From Bacteroidales bacterium (GTDB lineage: Bacteria > Bacteroidota > Bacteroidia > Bacteroidales > UBA932), in assembly GCA_004552615.1 (NCBI GenBank), contig SFNZ01000001.1, positions 14,500-78,499 on the forward strand: a DNA stretch of 64,000 nt. The letters run 5' to 3'. The translations under genes were made by a program, and so were the position numbers. Below the pieces are notes generated by a model. That model was not told the origin of the DNA, did not search any database, and saw nothing but the letters and a program-made list of their open reading frames with translations. Below, piece after piece: positions 63,236 through 64,000 of this stretch. Numbering within the stretch: the first letter of the stretch is position 1; each line of letters opens with the position of its first letter.

Positions 63236-64000
63236 ATGAAAAAGATTTGTCTTCTTTTCACGGCTATGGCTATGCTCCTCTCAGGAGTAGTCGCTTCCGC
63301 GCAGACAAAGGAAGTGACAGGAGTCATCACCGATGCTTCGAATGGAGAACCTATCCCATTTGCATCGGTAAGGCTCAAGGATGCCATGACCGGAGCTTCT
63401 GCCGGTTCAGATGGTAAGTATTCCATCAACATCCCTTCAGGAAAAACCGACGCAGTGCTCGTGTTCAGTTTCGTCGGCTATGTTACGACAGAGATTCCTG
63501 TTGACGGGAAATCAGTCGTGAACTGCAATCTCAAAGTGGACAGTGAAACCCTTGAAAACGCAGTTGTTGTAGGTTATGGTTCCGCAAAGAAGATCGGTTC
63601 CCTCGTGGGTTCCGTGACCACAGTCAATTCGGAGACCATCAAGAATGCACCTTCTTCATCCGCCCTCGACCAGCTTCAGGGCCAGGTAGCAGGCCTTTCC
63701 GTATTGACCACCGGAGGTATCGCAGGTGAGGCCAACGTCTCCATGACCCTCCACGGAGTAGGTTCCCTCGGATCCAGCTCCACACCTCTTTATATTGTTG
63801 ACGGTGTGCCTGCATCCAGCCGTACCATCATGGCAATGAACCCTAACGACATCAAGTCCATATCCATCCTCAAGGATGCGTCAGCGACTTCCATCTACGG
63901 ATCCCGTGCTGCGAACGGTGTCGTATACGTGACCACCAGGACAGGCTCGTATGACTCCAAGGCGACCATTACCGTCAGGAGCCAGGCAGGTATTTCCACT
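63236..64000 (+). CDS. SusC/RagA family TonB-linked receptor, 5' part
   Basis: The gene runs off the right edge; 255 codons are visible. A signal peptide (MKKICLLFTAMAMLLSG, cleavage near ASAQ) is followed by a carboxypeptidase-D regulatory-like domain (VTGVITDASNGEPIPFASV). The plug domain follows, with the SusC-specific blocks VVVGYGSAKK, LQGQVAGLSVL, TPLYIVDGVPAS and SILKDASATSIYGSRAANGV. I chose the ATG at 63236; one at 63230 adds two residues. SusC proteins import glycans or peptides with a SusD lipoprotein, expected just beyond the window. No FecR-type N-terminal STN domain is present. Confidence 0.95.
   Translation, partial: MKKICLLFTAMAMLLSGVVASAQTKEVTGVITDASNGEPIPFASVRLKDAMTGASAGSDGKYSINIPSGKTDAVLVFSFVGYVTTEIPVDGKSVVNCNLKVDSETLENAVVVGYGSAKKIGSLVGSVTTVNSETIKNAPSSSALDQLQGQVAGLSVLTTGGIAGEANVSMTLHGVGSLGSSSTPLYIVDGVPASSRTIMAMNPNDIKSISILKDASATSIYGSRAANGVVYVTTRTGSYDSKATITVRSQAGIST

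Overview
The window looks like chromosomal DNA of a member of the Bacteroidota, most likely a Bacteroidales species with a moderately GC-rich genome. Four lines of evidence support this. There is a SusC/RagA-type TonB-linked receptor at the right end. There are many lipoproteins with DUF4493, PCMD, fimbrillin-like, Omp28 and DUF6029 architectures. There is a type IX secretion C-terminal domain next to a PorV/PorQ-like barrel. Most intergenic gaps carry the Bacteroidetes -7 promoter box TAnnTTTG, and Shine-Dalgarno sequences are mostly absent. I see no tRNA, rRNA, CRISPR array, insertion sequence or prophage; this is core chromosome mixed with lineage-specific envelope loci.

Left part (1-6635, plus strand): the 3' end of a rhamnulose-1-phosphate aldolase gene, an unrecognised helical protein, a DUF308 membrane protein, dnaG, metG and a hotdog thioesterase. 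A large inverted repeat (6642-6746) separates these from a seven-gene minus-strand operon (15539 down to 6759). That operon encodes a fimbrillin-like lipoprotein, two DUF4493 lipoproteins, a DUF4493-PCMD lipoprotein, two paralogous small outer-membrane barrels and a second PCMD lipoprotein. It reads like a surface-structure or ligand-capture apparatus and is my best candidate for an undescribed system. Next come a single reading frame joining an LptF/LptG-type permease to methionyl-tRNA formyltransferase (15667-18159), and alaS.

Middle (20950-33413, plus strand): two M23 peptidases, a MerR-type regulator, a Nif3-like protein, a coiled-coil zinc-ribbon protein, dnaB, then rseC-rnfBCDGEA (ion-pumping ferredoxin:NAD oxidoreductase), a small outer-membrane protein with a clear terminator, and an orphan LytTR response regulator. 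The rnf genes are unusual here in having good Shine-Dalgarno sequences.

Right of that (33428-44311, mostly minus): cardiolipin synthase, glycerol facilitator and kinase, rpoN, a SPOR protein and a LEA-like lipoprotein. miaB (plus) and radC follow, then a tlpA-like/ZIP/HAD operon ending in a strong terminator. A divergent promoter pair at 44346-44416 also drives a lipoprotein-DUF6029-Omp28 operon (44496-49862) closed by a perfect hairpin.

Right end (49958-64000): an esterase and an alanine:cation symporter; an NhaP-type antiporter; a hemerythrin-LuxR fusion regulator; a nitroreductase/DUF1963/Fur/glycerate kinase/DUF4886 cluster; a PorV-like barrel translationally coupled to a subtilase with a T9SS sorting domain; a 0.5-kb AT-rich gap; and the start of a susC-like gene. 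All assignments come from reading the sequence and recognising motifs; no database search was run.
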